Source: Cryoendolithus antarcticus
Lineage: Eukaryota > Ascomycota > Dothideomycetes > Cladosporiales > Cladosporiaceae
NCBI GenBank assembly: GCA_002077065.1
Contig: NAJO01000092.1
Coordinates: forward strand, 1 to 59,930
Direction: 5' to 3'
Length of the DNA stretch: 59,930 nt
Within the stretch, counting starts at the first letter, position 1, and the number at the start of each line of letters is the position of its first letter. The position numbers were made by a program, and so were the translations under genes. A model generated the notes under the pieces. That model had not been told where the DNA came from and made no database searches. It saw only the letters and a list, made by a program, of their open reading frames with translations. Below, piece by piece: positions 1-11,937 of this stretch.

Positions 1-1850
1 TGTACTTGCGGTAACCCTGCACATCGGACGCAGACCTCTTGTGCGGACTCATGCTGCCAGAAAGCGGTGGAGCCGAGTCGATGCGTCTTGGTGCAGCTAG
101 CTGGCCAGTCATTGGATTTCTGGGCATCGGCGACGCTGATCTCGATGGAGATCTAGAGTCGTCGAACGCGCCATCGTCGAATCTGACAGCACCTGGAGCG
201 TGTGACATCGAGGTCCTCGACGCCATGCTACGGCGTTGCTGACTCGAATTCCTCTCACCAAGACCTCCGCGCTCGAGTTGTGCGGTCATCCGCTCACCTG
301 TCAACTTCTTCATCTCTCGTCGCCATTGACGCTCACTCCAGGCCGGGCTGCCAGTAGTGTGGATCAAGCCTGACACATCGAGATTCTCAAGATAGCCATA
401 TCGTCTGTCTCTCGGCATTGCGAACATGAGGCCACGCTGGTCTAAGACGTCTGCGATAAGTCGTGTGGGTCTTCCGTAAAGTGCAAACGCATCAAACACC
501 GGGAACAGCCATCTCAACATCATCTCGAAGCCAGTCACAGCTGCATGGACCTCAGGCATGACGAACACGAAGCCTTCTGTTGTCGTTTCGGGCGTGGTAT
601 GTATCGTGACCAACCCTTCCAGCTTGACCAGCGTAGACTGATCAATAAGTGGCTTCGATTGCGGGTAGATAGCGTATGCAGCATATGCATCTGTGATGGT
701 TGCAATCGGCTTCGTCTTCTTTGTAACTTTCCTGGTATCGTAGAACTTGATGTCGCCCTTTGGCACTTTCACAGGCCGATCGTACGAGCTCTTCTTGAGG
801 TTCTTCTGTGCTTTCTGGTACTCCTTCTCATCAGGAGCTGTTACCACGCACCAACATCTCTTCCATGGTGTCCCTGCACCGAACCTTACTCGTGCCCAAT
901 CTTCATGGGCAAACTTCGAGCGGTCCATGATTGCCTTGATATTGTTCAGCACTCTGCCCTTGCCAGCAATGAGTGATCCAGTGTATGCCTCTTGTAGTGT
1001 GGCGTGCTCGAACATGGCTAGGCGGATTCCAGCGGTCCACTGCGTGAGCGAGTTGTATGAGTTGAAGTGGAGGAGGTAGCGGTTGTTAGCGGCTGTCGAA
1101 ATGCTGAGCACGTTCTGCAAGCTGCCGCCCTGCACACCGCTCATCGGAAGCGACTCGATCTGCGTGCTTGTCAGTGTATGCCTTAACCAGAGCATTGATG
1201 TTGCCCTACCATCTTGATTGACGCGTCGCTAAGGTTGATAAACGTCGGCACCACCTCGCCGTCCTCCCCAGCCACATCCAGTGCAGCTGCATCCCAGAGT
1301 GACAACACAGTGCCCACAAGTTGTGCAAAGCACTCCGCCCATGTCCTGTCGGCGCTCGGCCGGCCTCTTGAGTCCAGATCATGCAGCTTGAGGAAGTAGC
1401 CTTCTTGGTACAGCTTATTGCTGTGACTGTTGAGGAAGCTGAATATGGGTGCAAGCTCTGGTGGTGTGTCCTGCGCGACCTCCATCTGCGGGGGCTGGTA
1501 TGACTGTATCATGCTGCTTGGTCTTGTCGTCGCTCTGCTATCGCCTCGCGCTCGAGAGGGCGTCACGTTTGACGGGCTTTCTGTGAAGTTTGGCGAGCCT
1601 TTTCCCAGTATGTCCACTTTCGATCTCGATTGCTGCGGTGTGATGGTGTCTATATTTGCAGGCTGTCTCCTGACTGGTGTTTCATGTGACTCCTCTCGCG
1701 AGCCTTTGGTTGGTCCGTCGGGCGGAGGGCTGCCATCCTTCTGACCCCATTGTGTCATGAAGCTGAGAACTGGGATGCATGTGTCAGCTCGCCACGTGAC
1801 GGAAGAACACGAACAACATCTGCTGACTTACCTCGTGAAGTTCGAGGCAT
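1..1850 (-). CDS. CAF120: CAF120-like PH-domain protein, N-terminal part (runs off left edge)
   Basis: Fungal PH-domain protein of the Caf120/Skg3 type, a family associated with the CCR4-NOT deadenylase and cell polarity. Three exons are visible: 1832-1850, 1210-1769 and 1-1159, with introns of 62 and 50 bp. I chose the ATG at 1850 because a GTAAGT intron joins a short first exon (MPRTSRV) in frame to LSFMTQWGQKDG; the ATG at 1758 would be the start without that exon. A low-complexity Ser/Pro/Thr-rich stretch of about 100 residues precedes the conserved block: FSFLNSHSNKLYQEGYFLKL, then after the second intron IESLPMSGVQGG and RYLLHFNSYNSLTQWTAGIR, the PH fold. The frame stays open to position 1, so the C-terminal part is missing. 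Family assignment rests on recognised motifs; the link to CCR4-NOT is family knowledge. Confidence 0.85.
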
Positions 1851-2963
1851 GCTGGCAGTGTCTTGTCGTTACACAGCGCCGGTACGAGTCTCCCGCAGAC
1901 CAGCGTTGAAGGAATGTATTATCCTAGGGAATCCCTTTCCTGTTCCCCAAGAAAACGTAGGCTTGTATGCAAAGTCGACGAGGAAACGACAGTGGGTAAT
2001 GCTCGAATGGTCTTGCAACAGACGGTATGCCAATCTCACGCGGCAGACGCGGTCATCAGCAGCACGGCTTTGAAGACCCCGATGGTATTTCTGGGCCGAT
2101 TGCTGCAGGGTGTCTGTCAAACCCGCGAACGTGCCGCGGTCCGCAAATATCCTGTGATCGAATTGACTTGGCTTTTGTACAAAGAATCGGCAGCATGTAA
2201 AGCGACAACGATACTTCGATATCACAGGCAGTCAATGGAGTGGAGACGCAACCAAGTGGTGCGGAAGTGGCAGAATAACAAAATAGCAGCACGGAACACG
2301 GATATGAGTACTACAGTCGTACGTGGGCATGCCCCAGATCTCCATATAATATTCCATCCGCGGCCGTGACGATCTGGCAAAAGGCACACTAGCATCCGCC
2401 CGCGGCCGAGCGTATGGGATTTGACTCGGCGTGCGGAGCTTGCATCGCCGTCGATGCGAACTTGGGAAACAACATGGACTGTAGAGGCACGATTTGAAAT
2501 GTGCTGGTAGCTTCAACGTGTGGTCAATGGGAGGGACGAGCCAATGCATTGGGATGGTAGAAATCGTATTTGGGAGATGCGATGGCTGACATTATTGTGA
2601 TCGGATGTCATTACTGCTCAAGCAACCGCAACGGGGCTTGAGAACGCTCAGCGATGCCTCCCTTGTACTGAACAGATAGCCTACCGCTCAGATCATGCGT
2701 CGTGGGTATCCTCAAAGAACGTTGAAAGTACGCCGGACACACCATCTCAGAAGAATGCCATTCAAAGTCAGGTTAAAGGGCAACGAATAAGGTTAGACTT
2801 GCAGGCGCGCTTGCCGAGCGCCGGAACGCGTCTCACAAAGTGTACGCGACTTCGATATTAGCACTTGGGATTGTGAATCGCAGTACATCAAGTCGCGCTA
2901 TCGCAAATTGACGTACAAGAAGCGTTCGGGATACGAATCAGCCAGCAGTCTCGATAAAACGAG
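1851..2963. other. Intergenic region between divergent CAF120-like and BAH-PHD genes
   Basis: About 1.1 kb with only short shadow frames and no recognisable protein. It must hold the promoters of both divergent genes. Two copies of the GC-rich 9-mer CCGCGGCCG lie at 2358-2366 and 2400-2408. They could be binding sites, but nothing else supports that. No RNA gene was seen. Confidence 0.5.
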
Positions 2964-4204
2964 ATGACACGTACGAAGCGACCAGGTGGAAGCAAGAAGC
3001 GCAAGTCCGAAGCGATCGATGAGCGCGCAGCAAAAAGGCCAAACAATACCTCAGAGCCAATACAGAACGCAGCCATTGCGCCGACACCCCCTCCAGAGCC
3101 CACAGCATCTGCTCCCGCGCCTGTCCAGTCCCCTGCGCAGCCTAAGCTCTCAGATGCCGACACAGCGCATATCAAGGCCTACCTGGATCGCACAGAACGG
3201 CCTTTCGCAGTCCTTGCCATACCCGCCTCGAAGAAACGGAAACGGAGCAGCGCATCACACCAGCTTATTCATGATGACCTCTACGATCCTCGACTCACGC
3301 TGCAATATGAGATCAAACCATTCGACAAGTGGTCCTCGTTGCGAAAGTACAAGAAATTCAGTGTTGGCTCCGAGTCAATCGGCTGCGGCGAGTGTGTGCT
3401 TGTAAAGCATACAGACGAGACGACTGGTCCAATAGACTACGATGCGCAGTGGAAGGCTCGAGTACTGGAGATCCGCGCACTGGACCAGGAGCATGTGTAT
3501 CTCCGTGTTGCATGGCTGAATCGGCCAGAGGATCTAGAGATTGGACGGAAGCGCTACCATGGCAAGCTTGAGCTTATACCGACGAACCAGCTGGATATCA
3601 TAGACGCTATGGCTGTGAACGGGAGGATCGACGTCATGCATTGGGATGAGCTACTGGATGATGACCCGAAAGCTATGCCGGAAGAGGATCAGTACTTTTG
3701 GAGGTATACGTACGACTTCGTGCACACGAAGAGCTATTCGGTACGTGTCAGATTAACAATGGATGGGACGTTCAGACAGACACTGACTTTGCACAGAAAT
3801 TGAGGGAAATATGCGTGTGTAAGACGCCGCAAAATCCTGACGAGCTCATCGTGTCTTGCGAAAACAATGACTGCGGCCAATGGATGCACACGAAATGCAT
3901 AGCAGAGGCAGCCGTCAAGCCGCCGACCACGAACGGCACTGCAAAGACTCCGCAGAAGGGTGGCAAGGCGAAGAAGCGAGCGAGTAAGGTGACGACGCCG
4001 ACGTTCAATCCGGACTCTCGAGCTGTAGCCATTGCGAGCTCGGGAGATGGCGAGCTGACTGCGGAAGTCTTCATCAAGGGTCAGCCGAAGGGACCTAACA
4101 TGGAAGTATCGGACAAGGATGAGATCGTCGTCACTAATAGTGGCGATGGTGTGAAACGAACGGAGGCAGTGCGTTGTTTGTTCTGTCAGTCACCGTTGGC
4201 ATGA
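2964..4204 (+). CDS. BAH-PHD chromatin protein (EPR-1/BP1-type candidate)
   Basis: Two exons, 2964-3740 and 3797-4204, joined by a 56-bp GTACGT...CAG intron in phase 0; 394 residues. The first 110 residues are basic and Pro/Ala-rich with KKRK-type nuclear signals. Residues about 125-258 read as a bromo-adjacent homology domain (FSVGSESIGCGECVLVKH, then WKARVLEIRAL and VYLRVAWLNRPED). Exon 2 carries a PHD finger: CVC, SCENNDC, WMHTKC, then about 85 inserted basic and polar residues before the last pair RCLFC. This BAH-PHD order matches the fungal readers of H3K27me3 described as EPR-1 in Neurospora and BP1 in Fusarium, so a nuclear role in facultative heterochromatin is likely. Other BAH-PHD paralogues exist, so orthology is inferred. 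Confidence 0.8.
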
Positions 4205-5076
4205 CCAGCGTGCGTGGAGTATCCGCCGTTTCTATAGCCAGCTTTCGCCAGCAGAAACCTGTGGCGTGGTACTTTGTCGACCAACAGCTGGGTCATATAG
4301 CCGCCTCAGTCTTCGATGTGCGCATATTTTCAACCCAATCAATCTCGGGAAGAATACATCCACGCCTTCTAGAACAATGCATGCAAGGACATGCCTGTCG
4401 GTTTTATGCCGACGGGTAGTGGCATCAGCCGACGGCAGAAAGTAACAAGAGCGGGCCGCAGATGACCCCAGAGCGCAAATGGACCCCTCGCCTCGAGACT
4501 CTAGCTGAACACGGGAGTGCGAGGATTGAGGAAGCCTTGTGTCTACCAGCGCAGACAGCACAAATGCGCAGCATTCTGTGGGTGGGTCAGTGCTGCTGAC
4601 AAAGCCTGCATCGATACATCAGATAGATTGCCTCGGAGCGACTACTACAGTACCTCCACTGCCCCTAGCTGCATACAACTAATGCACTTCCTCCACCGCA
4701 CCTCAACGCGCGCGCGCGTGGCCGACGCAGGGGACTCGCTTGCAATACCTTGTATTGTGGATTCTCCTGGCATCTAAAAGCTATTCTTCCGGCATCTCAT
4801 CGAGCGGCTACAAATGGTCTGATCTCGTTGAGCTTCCCCAATCTCCCCATGGGTTCGCGCACAAAATTGAGTTTAGTAGGGGCCTTGTGTCATGGGCATC
4901 GCGAGTACCCTTGAGCCGCTGCATCTTGGATGACTTCCTCATCCGCTGCTGCATTGTCGTTGGTGACCTTGCAAGTCTTCTTGTCTTGATCGCCCTCGCG
5001 CTCGTCTGTCCTTACCTCCGAACGACACTGTGAAAAGGCCTCAAACACCTTACCCGTTCAACCCTCCTCCCCCGCC
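4205..5076. other. Intergenic region upstream of the SDR gene
   Basis: About 870 bp without a credible gene. It contains the 3' flank of the BAH-PHD gene and the promoter of the SDR gene. A 14-bp alternating CG palindrome, ACGCGCGCGCGCGT, lies at 4706-4719. A C-rich leader (CCCTCCTCCCCCGCC) directly precedes the SDR start codon. Confidence 0.4.
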
Positions 5077-6380
5077 ATGGCGAGTCCCGTAGACCCCGCC
5101 AAACCCACTGTGCTTATAATCGGAGGGCTGGGTAAGTTGACTTTGGACTGGAGACATTATCTATCGTAGGACAGGATGAGCTGACAGCTCTTGCCGTCGA
5201 TCAGGTTACATCGGCCGCTTCCTCGCAAATCACATCCACACCAACAACCTCGCGTCAACGATCCGCCTTGTAGACAAACAGCTCCCTCAACTCGCCTCCC
5301 TTGCCCCCGAACACACAGCCGCCTGCTCGCAAGAGAACTTTCTCCAAGCGGATGCTTCGCGACCCGAGTCCCAGGCCAAGATCTTCGATCTCCAGCCCCT
5401 CACACCCGATGGCCCGGTGCGACAATTTGACTATGTCTTCAACTGCGGCGGCGAGACGCGCTTCTCGCAGGAGGATGAGGTGTACAAGCTGCGGAGCTAT
5501 CAGCTGAGTCTGACGGTGGGGAAGGAGGCTGCGAAGCGAGGAGTGAAAGCTTTTGTTGAGTTGAGCACAGGGACTGTGTATAATTCGTCCAAGTCGCCGT
5601 GTAAAGAGGGAGACAAGACTACGAAACCGCATACGAAGCAGGCGAAGTGGAAGTTTGCGGCGGAAGAGGAGTTGACGAAGATCCCGGGGCTGAGGCTAGT
5701 GGTGCTGAGATTACCGCACGTGTATGGGCCGTACGTAGGACGATGGCTAGGCACGCAGTTAGCGCTCGCGCGATTGTACCAAGACCGAAATCGGGACAAA
5801 GCAGAGACGCTTAAGTATCTCTGGAGTAGCGATATGCGAACAAACACCCTTCACGTAGAAGACGCAGCAGAGGCAATGTGGCTAGCAGCAGTCTGGCGAA
5901 GTAAGAATGACAGCATACCCAAAGCCACTCACGACAAGATCGTCTTCAACGTCGTGGACAAGGGCAATACGACGCAAGGCACGATGGCAGGCATCGTCAA
6001 GCAGGTCTTCAAGATTGAGACGGGGTTCCAAAATACGCTTGTGAATACTTTTGCGCGGCTGAATTTGGAGCATGTGGTGGATGATGTTAATGATGATACG
6101 CTTGATGATTGGGCGGATTTGCAAAAGGAGAGCGGGATTAAGGATAATGGGGGGCCGTTGAGTCCGTTTATGGAGAAGGAGCTGTTGAGGGACGCGGATT
6201 TGTGTTTGGATGGGGGGAGGTTTGAGAGTGTGGTTGGGTTTAGGTGAGTGCGAGCGTGATCGGGGAGTTTACTGGGAACGTGATGCTGATCATCAATACA
6301 GACCGAAGCATGAGCGGATCACGAAGGAAGAGGTCGAGGCTGTGGTCGAGAGCTACAAGCGCATGAAGTGGTGGCCCTGA
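5077..6380 (+). CDS. Extended short-chain dehydrogenase/epimerase-like protein, atypical active site
   Basis: Three exons: 5077-5131, 5205-6243, 6302-6380, with introns of 73 and 58 bp that keep the frame; about 390 residues. The N-terminus has the Rossmann motif TVLIIGGLGYIGRFLA, split by the first intron within GGLG|YIG. Further extended-SDR landmarks are FDYVFNCGGETRF, FVELSTGTVYN, LRLVVLRLPHVYGPYVG and the late LHVEDAAEAMWLA. In place of the catalytic Tyr-x3-Lys the sequence reads TKQAKWKFAAEEEL, so the tyrosine position appears to be glutamine. The C-terminus ends in YKRMKWWP. It may bind NAD(P) without classic epimerase or dehydratase chemistry. Family confidence is high; substrate is unknown. 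Confidence 0.8.
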
Positions 6381-7661
6381 GACGTTGGAGAGTGCTCGTC
6401 CTCGACGGTACAGAGGTCTAAGACGGCAGTCAGGTGGCGGATGCATAGCGTAGTTACACAAAGGAAAGCGACAATTGTGTTCCATGTAAGTATGGTCAGG
6501 GATCGCAGCTGATCTTAGTAGAAGCCCAGAGCAGAAGGTGCGATACTGCAGCGATCATGACTGCCATTGTTGCACGCAATAAGTTAAAGCTCAAACTACT
6601 GTACCTCAACTTCCCAGCACGAGATTTGCCAGGCTCCATTGCATTGTTGATACCTTAGGATGCCGACCTAGTTTGTCCCGCTATGACCGAGAACATTAAC
6701 GTGCAGCGAGGTCACGCGATGGCTGCCGTGCTGAGTGCCGCAGAGCTTCGTGTGGTTGACATGTCACTTCCATGTTCGCCATGAGGATCAGCCCTTGTGC
6801 CACTCTGCCTCAGTCAATTGTCTTTGGCATGGTTGCAGGGGAAATCCACCTCTACTTCACTGAGGATCGTCGCCGAGAGGATGTCACAGGCTTCTCCGTG
6901 CTGCATGGACAACCGGCAACCTCAATGTAATCTTTGGTCCGATGCGGTCCAAATTCTCGACTAACCAGTTCAAACACTGACCGAGCCATCGTGAACAAGC
7001 ATCAAAGGCACGGACCGAGCGGCTGGCCAGCGCCACATCACGACGAATCAGCATCACCGACGCCCAAACTCCAAGTGTGCTTCACCTCTGAAACATCATC
7101 CCTATCATCCGGGTCAACGACTGGCGTTCACGGTAACACGGCATTGGCTGACACCCAGCCGTTTGGACAACCGACGGCGTCTGCTGCCGGCGATCTCAAA
7201 CGCAAGGTGCTTGATCCAGCTCCACTTGCCTTCACACTGCCGCCCTGTCTCAAAGCCGTACTGGTCGTCTGAACCTCACCTCCGCTATAAGGGGGCGGCC
7301 GAGTACCCCGACTCTTGTTCTGCGTTTGCGCCATGGCTCGACAGGGCGATTGCTCCGTTCGCGAGGCGCTGTGCTGTAGGTGCCCTGATGCATGCTGGAA
7401 CACATGCAGATGGTCCTCGAATATCCGTACCGAATGGCGTTGCAGTGGCTAGTATGCCACATGCTCTGCTTTGTGATGGCCTGCCGGATAGGCCGCCAGT
7501 ATTGCCCACTCCGCTGGCCTGGGAAGTATATGTTCAGACCTCCTGTTCGTAAGTGACGGCTCTCATCTCTTTCATCGCTTCTGCACATCGAGATACCCGA
7601 GCATACAGGTTCTGCTCACCCACTGCGTCTTCACGCACATACACTCCTTTGATCCAGCATC
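6381..7661. other. Intergenic region between SDR and GH16 genes
   Basis: About 1.3 kb with no recognisable coding sequence; the frames here are short, overlap on both strands and have no known motifs. The right part should hold the promoter of the GH16 gene. A CTATAAGGGGGCGG stretch near 7283-7297 resembles a TATA element next to a GC box, but it lies about 370 bp upstream of the start codon. Confidence 0.4.
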
Positions 7662-9316
7662 ATGCATTTCTCTACACTCGTTACATCCGTCGCCTTGATG
7701 AGCACCACTGGTTGGGCTCAGTACGTCCTGGAAGATGACTTCATGGCTGATGGCAAATTCTTCGATCAATTCTCGTTCTTCACAGCTGGCGACCCTACGC
7801 ATGGCTTCGTCGATTATGCCGATCAGAGTTCTGCTAGCGACGGTGGCTTGATCAATGTCACTAGCAGCTCCGTCTACATGGGTGTAGACTATACAAACGT
7901 CGCGACTTCCGCTGGACGGCAGAGCGTCCGTATCACCAGCAACAAGTCTTACAACTCTGGTCTGGTCATTCTCGATCTCGAGCATATGCCTGGAGGAACC
8001 TGTGGCACGTGGCCAGCGTTCTGGATGGTCGGACCTGATTGGCCGTCGAATGGCGAGATTGGTAGGACTGCTCTACAACTCTCTATCGTGCACCACACTG
8101 ACCTCAAGTAGACATCATCGAGGGTGTCAACGACCAGACCGTCAACGATATGACACTCCACACTGGTCCTGGCTGTACCATCTCCGACAATGGCGGGTTC
8201 TCTGGAGAGATCACCACCAAAAACTGCGACGTCAACGCCGCAGGGCAGGACACAAACGCAGGCTGCCAGATCAAGACAGACAACACGAACACGTATGGTA
8301 CCGGCTTCAACGCCAACAAAGGTGGTGTCTACGCTACTGAGTGGACCGACTCCGCCATCAGCATCTTCTTCTTCCCACGTGGCTCCATCCCGAGCGACAT
8401 CTCTAGTGGCTCGCCCGACCCATCCGGTTGGGGCAAGCCTCTTGCTAGCTTCCAAGGTGGCTGCGATATCTCGAGCACATTCAAGGAGCAGCAGATCGTG
8501 TTTGATACTACGTTCTGTGGTGACTGGGCTGGTAATACTTGGAGCTCGAGCTCTTGCTCCTCGAAGGCAGCCACCTGCAATGCATTTGTGCAGAACAACC
8601 CATCGGCTTTCGCTGATGCGTACTGGACTGTCAATTCTCTGAAGGTTTACCAGGCTGGTGCTGGAGGTCCTAGCACTGTTGTACCGACCAGCACAGTCTA
8701 CAGCGCCCCTATGACCAGCACTGTTGCTGTCAGCACCACATCTACTGTCGCGGAGCCGACTTCAAGTCCTGTCACCTCCATCGAGCCACCAGCTCCGACA
8801 CTCCAGCCGACAACCTCCTCATCCACCACCAAGCCAGCGTGGAGCTCGCGTACTTGGACCGGTCATCATACGCCCGTCATGCGCAATGCAAGCGTCACTT
8901 ACAGAGCAGGCAACGCTACGGACGCTTATGCTCCGACTGCCTCTGGCACCGCTACCGGCCTACCCTTCGGCACTGCTCCACTCAGTGCTGCGCCGGTCGG
9001 CACCGCAGCGATCGAGACTGCACTAAGCTCCGTCACTTTCACGCCCGGATTCACTATGCCGTACTTGACGATCACGAGTTCGTCGACTGTGGCCGTGGAT
9101 ACTGTGCCAACTAGTGCTACAGCAGCAATTGAGACGGCGACAGGCGCATCGGCGGGTATCACGAGCTCGCCAACGAGTGCGCACGCCAGCTCGACTGGGA
9201 GAGCTTGGAAGTGGCACTCGCATCCCGGTCATCATGGTCGAGCCGACGGGACTGTTGAGAAGAGGCACGCGAGGCATTTGGGGGAGCATCGGAGGCATGC
9301 TCATATACGGCGCTGA
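7662..9316 (+). CDS. Secreted GH16 family endo-beta-1,3(4)-glucanase with Ser/Thr-rich tail
   Basis: Two exons, 7662-8061 and 8112-9316, with a 50-bp GTAGGA...TAG intron; 534 residues. A signal peptide is visible ([20 protein letters not shown]). The catalytic GH16 motif NGEIDIIEGV is restored exactly across the splice (GAG ATT G|AC ATC ATC GAG), giving both catalytic glutamates. Other family landmarks are [24 protein letters not shown], and Cys pairs near the active-site face. After about residue 330 comes a 200-residue Ser/Thr/Pro/Ala-rich region that is probably O-glycosylated. The extreme C-terminus is basic and His-rich with a KR dibasic site ([12 protein letters not shown]) and has no GPI-type hydrophobic end. 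Likely acts on cell-wall or environmental beta-glucans; exact linkage specificity cannot be read here. Confidence 0.88.
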
Positions 9317-9816
9317 AGGGCGTCGAATCTGTGCGACGGGCGCCGATGGCTTCTCAGTCTCTTGTCATGGGTAGATACGCGATAAGTCAGCCATAGCGTG
9401 CAGGATATATAGAGATCTCTGAAAAGAGTATCCTGCACATTCGCGTCGCTGCCAATTGAGTCACTGTTCCGCAAGCGATTCCGCCTGTTCATCACGTGTC
9501 AACATGTCTCGACGGCAAGGCCCGCACTCTCCCGTCCAGCCGCGTGGAAAGTCGAGCTCCAAGCTAATTTCTCACCGAGCATCACTACCATTCACGTGGC
9601 AGAAAAGAAAGAGCATCTTGTATGAGTAACATTGCGCTGCGCACGATACCCTCGAAATCACCATAGTCACCGACTACGGGCAGCGCCAAGCGCACCTCCT
9701 CGAAGACACCCATCGCATTGCAGCCTCCTGACAGCACCTCGATCTACTCACAAGCACATCATTAAGACGCGCACGTAAGAGCTCGCACACATAGACTACA
9801 CACACATTGGATCAGC
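9317..9816. other. Intergenic region, promoter of U2AF gene
   Basis: About 500 bp between tandem plus-strand genes. No gene or repeat was recognised. The segment holds the GH16 3' flank and the 5' leader of the splicing factor gene. Confidence 0.4.
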
Positions 9817-11590
9817 ATGTCTGACCGGCGTGTGCAGTCCTCGCGCGACGACCGCCGACGCGACCGCGATGGAGCCGACCGCCGCCGTCGCTCCCGATCC
9901 CCGAGACCGAGCGGCACTGGAAGCGGAGGAGGCAGAAGCCGCGAGTTCGGCGCCGTAGACTCATACTCATCTAGCAGAGACTACCGCGAGCGTGAGCGCG
10001 AAGACAGATACTCCGGAGGCGGACGAGACCGCGGGAGTGACCGTCGACCTGACAGGGACTACGACCGCCGAGCTGTCAGACGTGACGACGATGATCGCAG
10101 GCGTGATACACGTCGTGGGGATAGAGATCTCTTCGATGATAGGCGCAGAGGTGGCGCACGTGATGGTGCACGCGATGACCGCCGTGGAGGTGACCAAGAC
10201 AGGGACAGGACTCGAGCGCTCGAACGCGATGACATGAAGCAGCTGGAGCAGCAGTCGCGTCAGAAGAGCGCTTCGCCAGAGCGCAAGCCCAAAGAGCCTA
10301 CACCGGATCTTACAGATGTTGCGCCTGTCACTACTCGCAAACGCAGACTGAATCAGTGGGACATCAAGCCGCCTGGGTATGAGAATGTCACTGCAGAGCA
10401 GGCCAAGCTGTCCGGCATGTTCCCGCTACCCGGCGCGCCTCGCCAACAACCTATGGATCCGTCTCGTCTGCAAGCCTTCATGGCTCAGCCCGGCAACCAG
10501 GCGAATCCCAATGCCCTCAAGCCTTCGACCGCCCGCCAGTCGAAGCGCCTTTTCGTGTACAACTTACCCGCAACAGCTACTGACGATAGTGTCTCCGGCT
10601 TTTTCAACCTGCAGCTGAATGGTCTGAACGTCACTCGCGGCGCCGACCCCTGCATCTCCCCGCAGATGAACAAAGGCAGCGGCTATGCTCTGCTCGAGTT
10701 CAAGACTTCTGAAGACGCCACCAATGCGATGGCATTGAACGGCATCACCATGGAGCCTGAAGCTATGGACACCACGAATGGCGCCACTAATGGGGACGCT
10801 CACAAGGGTCTAGACATCCGCCGCCCGAAGGACTACATTGTCCCAGCTGTGACAGACGAGACAGCCAATGAAGCCGGCATTCTCAGCAACATTGTCCCGG
10901 ACACCCAGAACAAGATCAGCATCACGAACATTCCACTCTATCTCGATGAAGCGCAGATGCAGGAGCTGCTGCAGAGCTTCGGAGAATTGAAGTCATTCAT
11001 TCTGGTGAAAGATACGTCAAGCGAGCAGAGCAGAGGCATTGCGTTCTGTGAGTACATGGACCCGAGTGTGACCGATGCTGCGGTGGACAGTCTGCATGGG
11101 ATGGAGTTGGGCGATGCGGCGTTGAGGGTGAAAAGGGCAAGTATTGGAATCCAGCAAGTGAACAGCGAGATGAGTGTCAATGCCATGTCACTTATCGCTG
11201 GCACGGAGCTGAAGGAGGGAGCGGATACCGGGAGAGTGCTCTGCCTGATGAACATGATCACGCCTGAAGAGCTCATGGATGCTGAGGAGTCAGAAGGTAC
11301 GTTTCACCACTTCTCTGACCCTGCATTTCATTCACTAACGGTAATTCACAGAAATCCTGGAGGACATCAAGGAAGAATGTTCTAAGTACGGCAACCTTCT
11401 CGAAACCAAGATGCCGCGTGGCTCCTCTGGCAACAGACAAGCAGCGGGCATTGGCAAGATCTACGTCAAGTATGAGGACTCTGCAAGTGCGCAGAAGGCT
11501 CTCGCTGCACTTGCTGGCAGGAAGTTCGCAGATCGCACGGTGGTGGTGACGTACTTTGGTGAGGAGTACTTCGATGTCGGAGCGTGGTAG
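9817..11590 (+). CDS. U2AF2: Splicing factor U2AF large subunit (U2AF65/Prp2 homologue)
   Basis: Two exons, 9817-11296 and 11352-11590, with a 55-bp GTACGT...CAG intron; 572 residues. The N-terminal 140 residues form an Arg/Asp/Ser-rich RS-like domain. A short linker (RKRRLNQWDIKPPGYENV) contains the tryptophan used by U2AF65 to bind the small subunit. RRM1 starts at RLFVYNLPATATDD and has RNP1 GSGYALLEF; RRM2 starts at NKISITNIPLYLDEAQ with RNP1 RGIAFCEY. The third domain is a U2AF homology motif (VLCLMNMITPEEL, EEILEDIKEECSKYGN, GKIYVKYED), which binds SF1. The intron falls inside this UHM and the junction restores SEEILEDI. The protein recognises the polypyrimidine tract at 3' splice sites in the nucleus. 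Length and domain order match the family. Confidence 0.97.
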
Positions 11591-11937
11591 ATGTGCGTGT
11601 CTGCTCAGTACCGCAGTGACTCAGCAATGGAGACTTCGTGGGCAGCCTCTGCAGGCAAGCGCAGGTGGGATAAGCAGAGCCCCTGTCAAGGCGGCGACTA
11701 GAGAGGTCACTGCATGTGGTGCGCATCAAAGGTGGCAACTTGTACTATAGCATCACTAGGAACATCGGCCAATACAATAAAAGCATCACTTCTGTGTACA
11801 AAGCAGCAATTGCATTCAGAAAATCCCAATGAAAGTGCTCCTTCCCGGCGCGTGCCTTCGCGTCACTCTCGCGTCTCGATCTTCCACTTCACGCGCCTCA
11901 ACCCACCTCACCTTAAACCCCTCTACTCATTGCAAAG
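11591..11937. other. Intergenic region upstream of dUTPase
   Basis: About 350 bp with no gene seen. It contains the U2AF 3' flank and dUTPase promoter. The last 50 bp before the ATG at 11938 are pyrimidine-rich, as is common for leaders in this window. Confidence 0.35.
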
